This document shows, in pieces, positions 8,901 to 17,562 of a stretch of 64,000 nt of DNA. Source of the stretch: Pseudomonas soli. Lineage in GTDB: Bacteria; Pseudomonadota; Gammaproteobacteria; Pseudomonadales; Pseudomonadaceae. Location of the stretch: the NCBI RefSeq assembly GCF_900110655.1, contig NZ_FOEQ01000001.1, positions 1-64,000 of the forward strand, given 5' to 3'. The position numbers and the translations under genes were made by a program. Each line of letters starts with the position of its first letter. The first letter of the stretch is position 1. The notes under the pieces are model-generated. The model saw nothing but the letters and a program-made list of their open reading frames with translations, was not told where the DNA came from and did no database searches.

Positions 8901-10088
8901 GGCGATGGCGTCCGGATACTGCCCGCAGCGACCGATGCCGATGGCGCGGTCGTCAAGGTCGGTGGCGAAGATCTGCACCTGGGCACTGCGTCGTTCGATC
9001 GCCAGCTGTTCGCTTACCAGCATGGCCAGGCTGTAGGCCTCCTCGCCGGTCGAGCAGCCAGCCGACCAAACACGCACCTCGCTGGCCGGCTCTTCGTTGC
9101 CTTCGCGGTTCACCAGGCCTGGCATCACATGGCGCTGCAGGGCCTCGAAGGCCTCGCGGTCACGGAAGAAGTTGGTCACGCCGATGAGCATGTCGGCCAG
9201 CAGCGCCCGTGATTCGTCCGGATGGCATTGCAGGTAGTCGCGATAGCCGGCCAGGTCGGTCTGGCCGGTCACGTGCAGGCGCCGCTCCAGGCGGCGCAGC
9301 ACGGTGGCGCGCTTGTAATGGCTGAAGTCGTGGCCGGTGTTGTCCTGCAGCGACAACAGGATTTCGTCGAGCAGCGGGTCGCACGCCGCCGGGTCGCCCT
9401 CGCGCTCGCCCAGCGCGGGCGGCAGGCTGTCGTCGTCGATGCGCGGCAACTTCACCTGGCGGGCGGTGCGCCACATCTCGACCAGGCGGGCGGGCATCTC
9501 GGCCACCGGCAGCACCAGGTCGACCATGCCGGTGGCCAGCGCCGCCCGGGGCATCTCGGGGTATTCGGCATCCTCGGGGGCTTGCACCAGGGTCACGCCG
9601 CCCTGTTCCTTGATCCGCGACAGGCCCACGGCGCCGTCGCTGCCGGTGCCCGACAGCACCACGCAGAATGCATGATCCTTGTGCACATCGGCCAGGTCGC
9701 GGAAGAACAGGTCGATGGCCACATGGTCGCCACGGCTGCGCTTGGCCGGGCTGACGCGCAGGTAACCGTCGTTGGTCGACAGGCGATTGGCCGGCGAAAT
9801 CACATAGACATGATTGCGCTCGATCGGTACTGGTTCGCTGACCTGGCGCACAGGCATGCTGGTCACCGCCTGGATGATCCGGTCGGCCTGGCTCTGGTGG
9901 TCCGGCGACAGGTGCAGCACCACCACGAACGCCATGTCGCAGTCCTGCGGGGTGTGGCGGAAAAAGGTGCGGATTGCTTCCAGGCCGCCGGCCGAGGCGC
10001 CGATGCCGACCACGGGGAAATCCAGGTGGCTCGGGCTGAGTGCCGGATTGTGCGGCGAGGCGAGGGACGTTTTGCTGGAGGACTTCAT
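5958..10088 (-). CDS. CheB-CheR-PAS-histidine kinase-receiver fusion protein
   Basis: A 1376-aa cytoplasmic signalling protein. Order of parts: CheB methylesterase domain (about 22-215; GASAGG with nucleophile Ser32, a His in VVLHLSPDH, Asp in GTGSDGAVG); CheR methyltransferase domain (about 235-500; SAM motif WSAGCSTGEEAYSLAM, and RNLLIYLD); a long Glu/Ser-rich coiled coil (about 660-735, repeated SEELETSKEELQ type); PAS domains (about 740-960); HisKA with phospho-acceptor His near 1015 (MSHELKHPLN); HATPase_c (NALKFSP, GIGLGLSL-type G boxes); and a C-terminal receiver with phospho-acceptor Asp near 1304 (LSDIGMPVMDG). No membrane segment is seen. It is the kind of stand-alone hybrid found widely in soil Pseudomonas; ligands and output partner are unknown. 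The region upstream (10089-10412) would hold its promoter. Confidence 0.93.
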   Translation of the reverse strand: MKSSSKTSLASPHNPALSPSHLDFPVVGIGASAGGLEAIRTFFRHTPQDCDMAFVVVLHLSPDHQSQADRIIQAVTSMPVRQVSEPVPIERNHVYVISPANRLSTNDGYLRVSPAKRSRGDHVAIDLFFRDLADVHKDHAFCVVLSGTGSDGAVGLSRIKEQGGVTLVQAPEDAEYPEMPRAALATGMVDLVLPVAEMPARLVEMWRTARQVKLPRIDDDSLPPALGEREGDPAACDPLLDEILLSLQDNTGHDFSHYKRATVLRRLERRLHVTGQTDLAGYRDYLQCHPDESRALLADMLIGVTNFFRDREAFEALQRHVMPGLVNREGNEEPASEVRVWSAGCSTGEEAYSLAMLVSEQLAIERRSAQVQIFATDLDDRAIGIGRCGQYPDAIATDVSPARLRQFFLKEDQHYRVRKEIREKVLFARHNLLSDPPFSQLDLIVCRNLLIYLDREVQRDILRLFHFALRPGGYLFLGSSESTDLAADLFVAVDKRNRIFRAREVAAVRHPARLQAPEPALAPAPARARAARKLSYAEIHHRALARCTPPSLVVDTEGNILHMSEGVGRYLRHAGGELSHNLLNLVLTPLRPALRSTLLQAQGSGQAVTSRTVSLDLDEHTEGVRILVQPHQDEPSGSECLLVVFQSGEADNAITRAPGVEQTEGMLLGNLERELHRTRLQLQETIEQSEFSSQELTASNEEMQAINEELRSASEELETSKEELQSINEELLTVNYELKIKVEETDKVNDYLSNLIASTDIATVFVDRNLCIRWFTPRATDIFSMLPVDTGRSLLDITHRLDYPGLADDARAVVERETTIEREVVGHNQHWYLARLLPYRASERNVDGTVLTFIDISQSRAAEERLRQGEERMRLVAESTHDFAIILLDEQGLITDWNTGAALIFGYGKDEVLGHHYQLIFTEQDRASGLPERELRSARLHGRGQDERWHVRKDGSRFYCSGEVSRLKGSSLRGYVKIARDLTGHKRLHDEQSKQLAESQNTSHMKDEFFAVMSHELKHPLNLIQLNAEILRRSPSVKGNGVASKAVGTICEAVSSQARIIDDLLDVARIRTGKLKLKTQVLDLCAVLQAIQAVLANEQHACEVRLALPADGAPVYVEADSTRLEQIVWNLLNNALKFSPAGSEIRLALARHGNQARLEVIDQGIGLTDESLESVFDLFSQAAPQASGNHRDGLGIGLSLVRQLVEAHGGTVSATSAGLGCGATFTVCLPLSDPGQQAQPDTSDDNIEGRLNGVRVLLVDDSVEILEVMQQLLEMESAEVEAYSNPQAALEAAAHGRYDIILSDIGMPVMDGHALIKALRGLEHLRYTPAIALTGYGASADQYRSRQSGFDRHLNKPVGYDELIEAIEGLSGSLPY

Positions 10089-10412
10089 GGCATCAGCCTT
10101 GTACGGACCTGGAAATGGCCCGCTTGGTCGGGCACTGGGCGCAGATTATAGGCTGCTGTTCATCCCGCCGACGAGCGGTTGGCGCCAAGCAAGGGCCGGT
10201 ATACGAGGGTAAGCGGTCGGCAAGCACGGTGCATGGGGGCGTCTCCTTCGTCCACCGTCAGTAGTCAGAGCTGTGACCCTTGGCCAGGCGGATAAGTGCC
10301 GTCGGTCAGAACCTCGGTACAACAAATGAGCCGTTGGCTTGCGCCCCTGTTCGTAATTAAGTGCACGGCATCTTCGCGCGGCACGTCCAATCCAGCGTAA
10401 AGGAGAAACGTC
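10089..10412. other. Intergenic control region between kinase fusion and KGG gene
   Basis: A 324-bp divergent intergenic region. No coding sequence is convincing on either strand. It must contain the promoters for the kinase fusion (-) and for the KGG stress protein (+). The latter has AAAGGAG nine bases before its ATG. No clear operator was recognised. Confidence 0.5.
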
Positions 10413-10622
10413 ATGGCTCGTGACCAGGATCAGACCGGACAACGCGGCGGCACCAAGGAAACCAACCCCGGCAACTTCGCCAACGACCGTGAAAGGGCCT
10501 CGCGGGCGGGCCAGAAGGGTGGCCGCAACTCTGGCGGCAACTTCGCCAATGACCGCGCCCGCGCCTCCGAGGCCGGCCGCAAGGGTGGTCGCAACAGCCA
10601 CGGGAGCACCAGCGGTTCGTGA
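10413..10622 (+). CDS. KGG-motif stress-induced protein
   Basis: A 69-aa hydrophilic protein made of two near-repeats of the GNFANDRERASRAGQKGGRNS type, i.e. the KGG repeat of GsiB / con-10 / LEA-like general stress proteins. It is glycine-, arginine- and asparagine-rich and expected to be disordered and cytoplasmic. Proteins of this type accumulate in stationary phase or under desiccation or osmotic stress. The start follows a strong AAGGAGAAACGTC site. Confidence 0.9.
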   Translation: MARDQDQTGQRGGTKETNPGNFANDRERASRAGQKGGRNSGGNFANDRARASEAGRKGGRNSHGSTSGS

Positions 10623-10724
10623 CCTTGCGGGCCCTCCCTTGCTGTTGTGGACATTTTTTGAATTTTCATGGAACGACGTGATCTGTCAGAAAGTCATCCA
10701 TGGAGAAGAGGAGGGCCTGCGTCA

Positions 10725-10946
10725 ATGCCAAGTCCCCAGCTGTTTACCATCGAATACCTGCTGCACGGTCAGCCACGACGTTTCATCATCCGCCAGGAAC
10801 ACATGGACAATGCCGAGGCCTGGCATTGGGCGAGTTGCGACGCGGGTTTGGGGATCATTCCGAAGTTCGGACGCGAGCGCATCAAGAAAGTCAGCCGGCC
10901 CATGGCCGAACGGCATGGGATAACCGAGGTGCGCTGGAGGGTGTGA
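10725..10946 (+). CDS. Hypothetical protein, DUF6555-like (73 aa)
   Basis: A small basic protein starting MPSPQLFTIEYLLHGQPRRF and containing the conserved-looking stretch NAEAWHWASCDAGLG and IPKFGRERIKK. I recognise this as a Pseudomonas-specific small protein family, which I believe is named DUF6555. The ATG at 10725 was preferred over 10668 because AGGAGGG lies just upstream and conserved sequence begins there. A strong terminator follows. Function unknown. Confidence 0.7.
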   Translation: MPSPQLFTIEYLLHGQPRRFIIRQEHMDNAEAWHWASCDAGLGIIPKFGRERIKKVSRPMAERHGITEVRWRV

Positions 10947-10981
10947 ACCGGCGTGGACCTGGCCAGCTAATAGACTTCAGT

Positions 10982-11008
10982 GAAAGAGCGGGCCTGGCCC
11001 GCTCTTTC
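10982..11008 (+). terminator. Perfect terminator hairpin
   Basis: A perfect 13-bp inverted repeat (arms GAAAGAGCGGGCC and GGCCCGCTCTTTC around a single T) follows the DUF6555-like gene. The A-rich 5' edge and T-rich 3' edge mean it could terminate transcription from both directions, including the small gene converging from the right. Confidence 0.8.
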
Positions 11009-11022
11009 ACTGCCATGCACAC

Positions 11023-11190
11023 TCAGGCGCCTGACTCCGGGTCGCTGGCCGGTACCCCAGGGCGGTTCTCTTCCTCGGTCAGGTTCGGGTCGGCATCCGG
11101 GTCGTCGGCCTGATCATTGCGGCGGTCTGGCTCGAGTTCCGGCCAGTCGCTCTGCACATCGCCACCGCCCATCCAGTGTTGAGTGCTCAT
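11023..11190 (-). CDS. Small acidic hypothetical protein (55 aa)
   Basis: A short frame reading MSTQHWMGGGDVQSDWPELE and then a strongly acidic, proline-rich tail ending in PESGA. A purine-rich ribosome site (GAGGAGAGGATGACGAC) precedes the ATG. Composition resembles the other 44-aa acidic protein at 4802 and is typical of small stationary-phase proteins in Pseudomonas. It ends next to the bidirectional terminator at 10982-11008. No function assigned. Confidence 0.55.
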   Translation of the reverse strand: MSTQHWMGGGDVQSDWPELEPDRRNDQADDPDADPNLTEEENRPGVPASDPESGA

Positions 11191-11336
11191 GTCGTCATCC
11201 TCTCCTCAGAGTGAAAAAACGGCCCACGCTCGGGCAGGCCGAACACAGGCGTGAACATCGCCACCCTCATGGATTGGGAGGTTGCAAAGCGCTTGAAGGG
11301 TCGATTGCATGCCACGGTGCGCCGACCAGCGGTCGC

Positions 11337-11978
11337 TCAGTTTCCGGAATATTTCACCGCGGCGGCCGTGCGGGTCGGCACATTGAGGGTCTTGAGCAGC
11401 GACGACACATGGATGCGCACGGTGAATGGCGAGATGTCCAGTGCCCGGGCGATCTCCTTGTTGGTCTTGCCCTGGGCGATCAGGCGCAGTACGTCCTGCT
11501 GGCGGTGGGTGAGCTGTTCCAGCTCGCTGGGGGCTTCCAGTTGCGGTAGCAACCCGCTGGGCGCGTAGTCGACCACCACTTCGCCGTCGCGAATGGCGAG
11601 GATGGCCGCGCCGATGGCTTCGGGGCTGACGCTCTTGCCGATGAAACCATCGACGCCGGCGGCCATGACTGCGCAGATCACCTCCGGGTCGTCGACCATC
11701 GACACGACGATCAGCGTGGTGCGCTGCAGTTGGCGGCGCAGTTCGGCGAGGCGGCCGATGCAGGTGAGGCCGGGGAAGCGCAGGTCGAGTATCAGGGTGT
11801 CGGGCGTCTCGCCCATGCTGGCCAGCCTGAGCACATCGGCCAGGCTGCCGGCTTCCTCCAGGCGCGCCTCGGGCAGGATGCGCCGCACGGTGTTGACCAT
11901 GGCTTCCCTGAACAGCGGATGGTCATCCGCCACGATGATGCGGCAACTCACGTCGTGGAACTCCCTGTCAGCCGACAC
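11337..11978 (-). CDS. NarL/FixJ-type LuxR response regulator
   Basis: A 213-aa two-domain regulator. The N-terminal receiver has the acidic pair in IIVADDHPLFREAM, the phospho-acceptor Asp in TLILDLRFPG and the conserved Lys in GFIGKSVSPE. The C-terminal LuxR helix-turn-helix reads LTHRQQDVLRLIAQGKTNKEIA and SPFTVRIHVSSLLKTL. It is divergent from the hybrid kinase at 12058, with a 79-bp shared region, so the two probably form one signalling pair. The architecture resembles AgmR/ExaE-type regulators, but the regulated genes are not apparent. Confidence 0.9.
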   Translation of the reverse strand: MSADREFHDVSCRIIVADDHPLFREAMVNTVRRILPEARLEEAGSLADVLRLASMGETPDTLILDLRFPGLTCIGRLAELRRQLQRTTLIVVSMVDDPEVICAVMAAGVDGFIGKSVSPEAIGAAILAIRDGEVVVDYAPSGLLPQLEAPSELEQLTHRQQDVLRLIAQGKTNKEIARALDISPFTVRIHVSSLLKTLNVPTRTAAAVKYSGN

Positions 11979-12057
11979 ATGCTAATTTAGCAGTCACCTG
12001 CGGTTTTTTCCCACGCAGCGTGCCGCAAATGCCGACTGGCGCACAAGGACGTTACCC

Positions 12058-13677
12058 ATGAAGTTCGAGAAGAACAACGAGCTGGACCAGGCCAACCTGC
12101 GCATCATCGTCGCCTCCTGTGCGATCAGCTACGTGGCGTTGCTGGGTTTCCTGCCGGGCCGCTCGCCTGCCACCTACCTGCCGGTGCTGCTCTACTACGC
12201 GGGATTCGTCGTGGTGTCGATCGGCATGCGCCAGGCGATCAAGCGCTGGCCCGGGCACTACCCGGCGCGGCGCATCTTCGGCATGCTGGGCGATTACACC
12301 GGCACCAGCTTCGGCCTGGTGGTCGGCGGTGAAACCGCGCTGCCGCTGTATGCGGTGATGGTCTGGATCAACCTGGGCAACGGCATGCGCTTCGGCTCGC
12401 GCTACCTGGCCATCGCCACCGTGCTGGCCCTGGCCGCGCTGGTTGTGGTGTGGCAGCTGACCCCCTATTGGCAGGAACAGCCGTTCCTGCTGCCGATGCT
12501 GCTGACCACCAGCACCCTGATTCCGTTTTATGCCCACCTGCTGCTCGAGCGCACGCGCAAGGCCACGGCCCTGGCCGAGGCGGCGACCCGCGAGAAGTCG
12601 CGCTTCCTGGCCCAGGCCAGCCACGACCTGCGCCAGCCGATCCATTCCATCGGCCTGTTCACCGCCTGCCTGCGCGAAGCGCGGCTGGGCGAGGAAGAGC
12701 GGCGCCTGGTGGACAGCATCGACCGCTCGCTGCTCAACGTCTCGCAGTTGTTCCGCTCGATCCTCGACCTGTACACCCTGGACAACGGCCGCGTACAGCC
12801 GAAGTGGGAAACCTTCGCCGTGGACGGCTTCCTGCGCGAGTTGTTGCGCCAGAACAGCGAGGCGGCGCGCTGGGCCGGGGTCGAGATGCGCCTGGTGCCC
12901 AGCCGCCACTGGACACGCGCCGACCCGGGGATGCTCGCGACCATGGTGCAGAACGTGCTGTCCAACAGCTTCAAGTACGCCGCCGGGCGCCCGTTGCTGA
13001 TCGGCGTGCGGCCACGCGGCGAGGGGCTGGCCATCGTCGTCTGCGACCAGGGCCGGGGCATTGCCGAGGAGCACCAGGGTCACGTGTTCGAAGAGTTCTA
13101 CCGGGTGCGCGAGGCACGTGACAAGGACGTCGAGGGCGTCGGCCTGGGGCTGGCCATCGTCAAACGCCTGGGGCAACTGATGGGTTTGGCGGTCAGCCTG
13201 CGCTCGCGCCAGGGGCATGGCACCACGCTGACCTTGCAAGGGTTGCCCAAGGTGCCGGCACAAGTGCCACGGGCCGTTGCCGACCAGGCCGTGCAGGCCG
13301 GCATGCTCACCGGTTTGCGGGTGTGCCTGGTGGAGGATGACCACAACGTCCTGCAGGCCACCAGTGCCTTGCTGCAACGCTGGGGGTGCGAGGTGCAGGC
13401 CGAGAGCTCGCCCTTTGGCCTGGCCAGTGACTGCGATGTGATCGTTGCCGACTACGACCTGGGCCCACAGGCCACCGGCATCGACTGCATCGACCAGTTG
13501 CGCGCGCAACGCGGCGCCGAAGTGCCGGCGCTGATCATGACCGGCCATGATATCGACAGGCTGCAGGGCGCCCTGCAGGCACGGGGTATCGCGGTACTGG
13601 CCAAGCCGGTGCGACCGGCGGAGCTGCGTGCGGCGCTGCGGGGTTTGCGTGAGAGCGTGGCAGCACCGGTGGTCTAG
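12058..13677 (+). CDS. Membrane hybrid sensor histidine kinase with C-terminal receiver
   Basis: A 539-aa kinase. The first 170 residues hold about six hydrophobic segments, with no large periplasmic loop. A dimerisation domain has phospho-acceptor His189 in QASHDLRQPIHSIGLF. The catalytic ATPase domain has NVLSNSFKYA (N box), DQGRGI and GVGLGLAIV (G boxes). A C-terminal receiver (about 420-530) has VEDDHNVLQ, phospho-acceptor Asp in VIVADYDLG and Lys in VLAKPVRP. The DLRQP variant of the H box is typical of a subgroup of proteobacterial hybrid kinases. It is divergently paired with the LuxR regulator at 11337-11978. Confidence 0.9.
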   Translation: MKFEKNNELDQANLRIIVASCAISYVALLGFLPGRSPATYLPVLLYYAGFVVVSIGMRQAIKRWPGHYPARRIFGMLGDYTGTSFGLVVGGETALPLYAVMVWINLGNGMRFGSRYLAIATVLALAALVVVWQLTPYWQEQPFLLPMLLTTSTLIPFYAHLLLERTRKATALAEAATREKSRFLAQASHDLRQPIHSIGLFTACLREARLGEEERRLVDSIDRSLLNVSQLFRSILDLYTLDNGRVQPKWETFAVDGFLRELLRQNSEAARWAGVEMRLVPSRHWTRADPGMLATMVQNVLSNSFKYAAGRPLLIGVRPRGEGLAIVVCDQGRGIAEEHQGHVFEEFYRVREARDKDVEGVGLGLAIVKRLGQLMGLAVSLRSRQGHGTTLTLQGLPKVPAQVPRAVADQAVQAGMLTGLRVCLVEDDHNVLQATSALLQRWGCEVQAESSPFGLASDCDVIVADYDLGPQATGIDCIDQLRAQRGAEVPALIMTGHDIDRLQGALQARGIAVLAKPVRPAELRAALRGLRESVAAPVV

Positions 13678-13694
13678 GCCGGCGCCCTCGACCA

Positions 13695-14006
13695 TCACTG
13701 GAAGACCGGCGCCTGGCCTTCTTTCCAGCAGGTGGGGGATGGTGTGTAGATACCCATGCCGGCCACGGCCACCAGGCCGCCGCTGGGCACCTGGCAGTCG
13801 TACTGGCCCTTGCTGGTGCTGGCGGTGAAGTAGGTGGTGTTGGAGTCGCTGCGCAGGTTGCTGACCTTGCTCACGGGCACGCCGAGGGTGACCTCGGTGC
13901 GTTGCTTGAGGGTGTCGGCGCTGGGGCTGGCGGTCTGGCAGCCGGCCATGGCGGCAAGGCCGGCGAGCAGGACGAGGGACTTGAAAGGGAAGGACTTGAG
14001 GATCAT
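13695..14006 (-). CDS. Small lipoprotein
   Basis: A 103-aa protein with a lipoprotein signal peptide: basic start MILKSFPFK, hydrophobic core, and lipobox LAAMAGC with Cys near residue 23. The mature part has two further cysteines (YDCQVPSG and PTCWKEG) and probably forms a small disulfide-bonded domain in the periplasm or on the outer membrane. The start was chosen by the signal peptide; the frame is open further upstream but without signal-like sequence. Function unknown. Confidence 0.75.
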   Translation of the reverse strand: MILKSFPFKSLVLLAGLAAMAGCQTASPSADTLKQRTEVTLGVPVSKVSNLRSDSNTTYFTASTSKGQYDCQVPSGGLVAVAGMGIYTPSPTCWKEGQAPVFQ

Positions 14007-14207
14007 CGCGTTGCTTCCTTGGCATTGTTCTCGGTACGGCGCCCGCGCCGCCAGGAAGGGGGCTGGCGGTGGGGCGCTTGGCCGACTATAGCGCTGAGGC
14101 GGCGTTGCGCGATGTAGGGCGGATGTCCGAGGTGGCATTTTGCCTTGATTGGGTTGCGGGATGCCTGCCACCTGACTGCATGCAGGCATCTCGCCGCCCA
14201 CTGGCAG

Positions 14208-16256
14208 TCAGCGCTTGAGCACCAAGGTCAGAATGTCATAACTGGCCACCAGCTCACCCAGCTGGTTGGTCACCTCCACATCCCAGGCCACCACCCCTTG
14301 TGGCTGCCCCTGCGGGCTGGTCTTGCCCTGGTCGATCTTGCGCTTGCAGGTCAGGCGCGCCTGGATGGTGTCGCCGATGCCCACCGGGGTGATGAAACGC
14401 AGCGTGTCCAGCCCGTAATTGGCCAGCACCGGCCCTTCGCCGGGGCTGACGAACAACCCGGCGGCCGCCGACAGCACGAAGTAACCGTGGGCGATGCGCT
14501 TGCCGAACTGCGACTGTCTGGCGGCGATCTCGTCGAAGTGCATGTAGAAATGATCGCCCGACAGGCAGCCGAAGTTGACCAGGTCGGCCTCGGTCACCGT
14601 GCGGCGGTGGGTCAGCAGCGACTCGCCGATGCGCAGGTCGTCGAAATGGCGGCGGAACGGGTGTACTTCGGTTTCGATCACCTCGGCGCCGCGCACATAC
14701 TCGCCGGTCACTGCCATCAGCATGCTCGGCGAACCTTGCACCGCGGCGCGCTGCAGGTAGTGCTTGACCGCACGCAGGCCGCCCAGCTCCTCGCCGCCGC
14801 CGGCACGACCGGGGCCGCCGTGCTTGAGCTGCGGCAATGGCGAACCATGCCCGGTGGACTCCTTGGCCGCCTCGCTGTCGAGTACCAGCAGCCGCCCGTG
14901 CCAGGCCGCCGCCACCGGGATGGCCTTGGCCGCCACGGCGCGGTCGGCGGTGACCAGGCTCGCCACCAGGCTGCCCTTGCCGCGGGCGGCCAGGGCCAAG
15001 GCCTCGTCGAGGTCGTCGTAAGCCATCAGCGTGCTGACCGGGCCGAACGCCTCGATATCATGGGCACCGCCCTCGGCATGCGGGTCGCGGGCCAGCAGCA
15101 GGGTCGGGGCGAAGAACGCGCCCTCGGCCACGCCATCACCGACCGGGGTGAAACCGTCACTGGCGCCCAGCAGCTGCTCGCAGGTGGCCAGCAACTGGTG
15201 CACGCGCTCGGCGACATCACGCTGCTGGTCATGGGAGGCCAGCGCCCCCATGCGCACGCCTTCCACCGAAGGATCGCCCACCACCACCTTGCGCAGGCGT
15301 TCGCGCAGGCGGGTGGCTACCGCGTCGATGTGCCTGGCCGGGACGATGGCGCGGCGGATCGCCGTGCATTTCTGCCCGGCCTTCGTGGTCATTTCCCGCG
15401 CCACTTCCTTGATGTACAGCTCGAACTCCTCGCTGTCAGGGCTCACGTCCGGACCAAGGATGGCGCAATTCAGCGAGTCGGCCTCGGCGTTGAACGGCAC
15501 CGAGTTGCGGATCAGGTTCGGGGTGACGCGCAGCTTGGCTGCGGTGTCGGCGGACCCGGTAAAGGTCACCACATCCTGCCCCTGCAGGCGCTCGAGCAGG
15601 TCACCGGTGCTGCCGATCACCAGTTGCAGGCTGCCGGCCGGCAACAGGCCCGATTCGTTCATCAGCCGTACCACGGCCTCGGTCAGGTAGCTGGTGGACG
15701 TGGCAGGCTTGACGATGCACGGCATGCCGGCCAGGAAGGTCGGGGCGAATTTCTCCAGCATCCCCCAGATCGGGAAGTTGAAGGCGTTGATATGCACGGC
15801 CACGCCCGCACGCGGCACCAGGATATGGCTGCCGGCGAAATGGCCTTGCTTGCCCAGGGGGATCGCCGGGCCTTCGTGTACCAGGTTGCCCGAGGGCAGC
15901 TCGCGGCGGCCCATGCTCGAATAGGCGAACAGCGTGGCGTTGCCGCCTTCGATGTCGATCCAGCTGTCGGCGCGGGTGGCGCCGCTGTGATGGGACAGGG
16001 CGTAGAGCTGCTCCTTGCGCTCGGCCAGGTACAGCGCCAGGGCCTTGAGGCGGGCGGCGCGCTGCTGGAAATCCATGGCCAGCAGCTGCTTCAGGCCCTG
16101 GACGCGGGCAAAGTCCACGGCCTCGGCGAAGTCCGGGCGTTCCTCGTGGCTGTAGGCCAGGACGTGGCCGTCGAGGGCGCTGCGCAGGGCCTGGGCGCCG
16201 TGCTGGCCGATCCAGCGGCCGGCGATGAAGCTTTGCAGGGTAGGGGCGGCGGACAT
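14208..16256 (-). CDS. paaZ: PaaZ: oxepin-CoA hydrolase / semialdehyde dehydrogenase
   Basis: The bifunctional ring-opening enzyme of aerobic phenylacetate catabolism, 682 aa. The aldehyde dehydrogenase part (about 1-520) contains [20 protein letters not shown], the [13 protein letters not shown] glycine motif and the catalytic Cys in [11 protein letters not shown]. The C-terminal MaoC-type hot-dog hydratase domain (about 540-680) has [14 protein letters not shown] with the Asp/His pair and [13 protein letters not shown]. It hydrolyses oxepin-CoA and oxidises the resulting semialdehyde to 3-oxo-5,6-dehydrosuberyl-CoA. It lies at the end of the paa block, downstream of the porin gene. In Pseudomonas it is also called paaN or phaL. 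Confidence 0.95.
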   Translation of the reverse strand: MSAAPTLQSFIAGRWIGQHGAQALRSALDGHVLAYSHEERPDFAEAVDFARVQGLKQLLAMDFQQRAARLKALALYLAERKEQLYALSHHSGATRADSWIDIEGGNATLFAYSSMGRRELPSGNLVHEGPAIPLGKQGHFAGSHILVPRAGVAVHINAFNFPIWGMLEKFAPTFLAGMPCIVKPATSTSYLTEAVVRLMNESGLLPAGSLQLVIGSTGDLLERLQGQDVVTFTGSADTAAKLRVTPNLIRNSVPFNAEADSLNCAILGPDVSPDSEEFELYIKEVAREMTTKAGQKCTAIRRAIVPARHIDAVATRLRERLRKVVVGDPSVEGVRMGALASHDQQRDVAERVHQLLATCEQLLGASDGFTPVGDGVAEGAFFAPTLLLARDPHAEGGAHDIEAFGPVSTLMAYDDLDEALALAARGKGSLVASLVTADRAVAAKAIPVAAAWHGRLLVLDSEAAKESTGHGSPLPQLKHGGPGRAGGGEELGGLRAVKHYLQRAAVQGSPSMLMAVTGEYVRGAEVIETEVHPFRRHFDDLRIGESLLTHRRTVTEADLVNFGCLSGDHFYMHFDEIAARQSQFGKRIAHGYFVLSAAAGLFVSPGEGPVLANYGLDTLRFITPVGIGDTIQARLTCKRKIDQGKTSPQGQPQGVVAWDVEVTNQLGELVASYDILTLVLKR

Positions 16257-16294
16257 GCTGTTCTCCTTGCTGTTCTGATAGACAGGGGGCGCGC

Positions 16295-17527
16295 TTACCA
16301 GAGCGCCAGTGTGTAGCCGATGATCAGGCGGTTTTCGTCAACGGCATTGGTCAGGCCATTGCCGGAACGGAAGGTGACGTTGCGCCAGCGCAGGCTGACG
16401 TCCTTGAACGGACCGCTCTGGATCACGTAGGTGATGTCGGTGTCGCGTTCGCGCTCGCGGCCATTGCTGAGCGTGGCGGTTTCGGCGTGGCGGCCGTCGG
16501 TGTAGCGGGTCATGAAGCTCAGCCCGGGGATGCCCATGGCCACGAAGTCGTAGTCGTAGCGCAGCTGCCAGGAGTCGAGCCTGGCGCGGGTGAAGGTGTT
16601 ATAGGTGACCAGGTTGACGGTGTACGGATCGCCGCCGTTGAGGAACGGGAAGGCGCTGTCGCCGGACATCTGCTGCCAGGTGGCGGTGAACTTGTGGGCC
16701 TTCACGCCCAAGGTGAACATGGCGTTGAAGTTGCGGTTGTCGATGTTGCCCGCGCGCTCGGCGCCGTCGCCGCGGCTGTCGAAGTAGCGCAGGTCGCTGC
16801 GCAGGCTGATGCCCTCCGCCAAGGGTTGGGTATGCAAAAAACCGACGTATTGCTGGCGGTAGATGTCTTCGAGCTTGGCGTAGTAGTAGCTGACGCTGGC
16901 CTGCGGGGTGATGGCGTAGCTGCCGCCGCCGAAGTCGAAGTGATCGCTGCTGGCGGCGCCGTAGCCGATATCATCGCGCCCGGACGAGTCGCGCAGGTTG
17001 GCCTTGGTCAGGCGCCCGCCGTTGAAGGTCAGGCCGTCCAGCTCCTGGCTGGTCAGCAGGCCACCCTGGAAGGTCGAAGCCAGCAGGCGGGTATCGTTGT
17101 ACACCACCACCGGCAGGATCGGCTGCAACGTGCCAAGGCGCAGGGTGCTCTTGGAGACACGCAGCTTGGCGGTCAGACCCAGCTCGCTGTAGTCGTCCAC
17201 TGGCTCCAGACTGTTTGGCCCGTAGGGCAGCAGGCCGGTGTTGCGTCGGTCGCGGCTAGAGTCGAGCTTGATGCCCAGTTGGCCCATGGCGTCCACCCCG
17301 ACACCAACCGGCCCCTCGGTGAAACCCGACTCGAAGCGGGCGGTGAAGCCCTGGCCCCATTCCTCGGCCTTGCTCTGCGGGGCGTTGCTCTGGCGGAAGT
17401 CGCGGTTGATGTAGTGGTTGCGCAGTTCGAGGCGGGCGTGACTGTCAGCGATAAAGTCCGCCATGGCCGGCAAGGGCAGGGCGAGGGTGGCCAGCCAGGC
17501 GGCTGACTTGAGGTGCATGCGGTTCAT
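16295..17527 (-). CDS. phaK: OprD-family porin, probably phenylacetate uptake (PhaK-like)
   Basis: A 410-aa outer-membrane protein with a Sec signal peptide (AAWLATLALPLPAMA). The mature start FIADSHARLELRNHYINRDF is typical of OprD/OccD porins, as are the recurrent SELGLTAKLRVSKSTLRLGTL strands and the final aromatic residue (ALW). Position between paaZ and the symporter matches phaK of P. putida, a channel for phenylacetate. The start MNRMHLKS was preferred; an in-frame ATG six codons upstream (17545) is possible. The same frame stays open far upstream, but that is a shadow of the symporter gene. Confidence 0.9.
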   Translation of the reverse strand: MNRMHLKSAAWLATLALPLPAMADFIADSHARLELRNHYINRDFRQSNAPQSKAEEWGQGFTARFESGFTEGPVGVGVDAMGQLGIKLDSSRDRRNTGLLPYGPNSLEPVDDYSELGLTAKLRVSKSTLRLGTLQPILPVVVYNDTRLLASTFQGGLLTSQELDGLTFNGGRLTKANLRDSSGRDDIGYGAASSDHFDFGGGSYAITPQASVSYYYAKLEDIYRQQYVGFLHTQPLAEGISLRSDLRYFDSRGDGAERAGNIDNRNFNAMFTLGVKAHKFTATWQQMSGDSAFPFLNGGDPYTVNLVTYNTFTRARLDSWQLRYDYDFVAMGIPGLSFMTRYTDGRHAETATLSNGRERERDTDITYVIQSGPFKDVSLRWRNVTFRSGNGLTNAVDENRLIIGYTLALW

Positions 17528-17562
17528 TGTTGTTGTACCCGACATTGTTATTGTTCTTGAAG

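Noticed and set aside
6030..9212. A 1060-codon open frame on the + strand
   Set aside because: It is antisense to the CheB-CheR-kinase fusion; composition is Val/Gly/Gln-rich shadow sequence without motifs, caused by high GC3.
12052..14025. A 657-codon minus-strand frame
   Set aside because: Antisense shadow of the hybrid kinase at 12058-13677; Gln/His/Arg-rich with no domain.
14145..16316. A 723-codon + strand frame
   Set aside because: Antisense shadow of paaZ with no recognisable domain.
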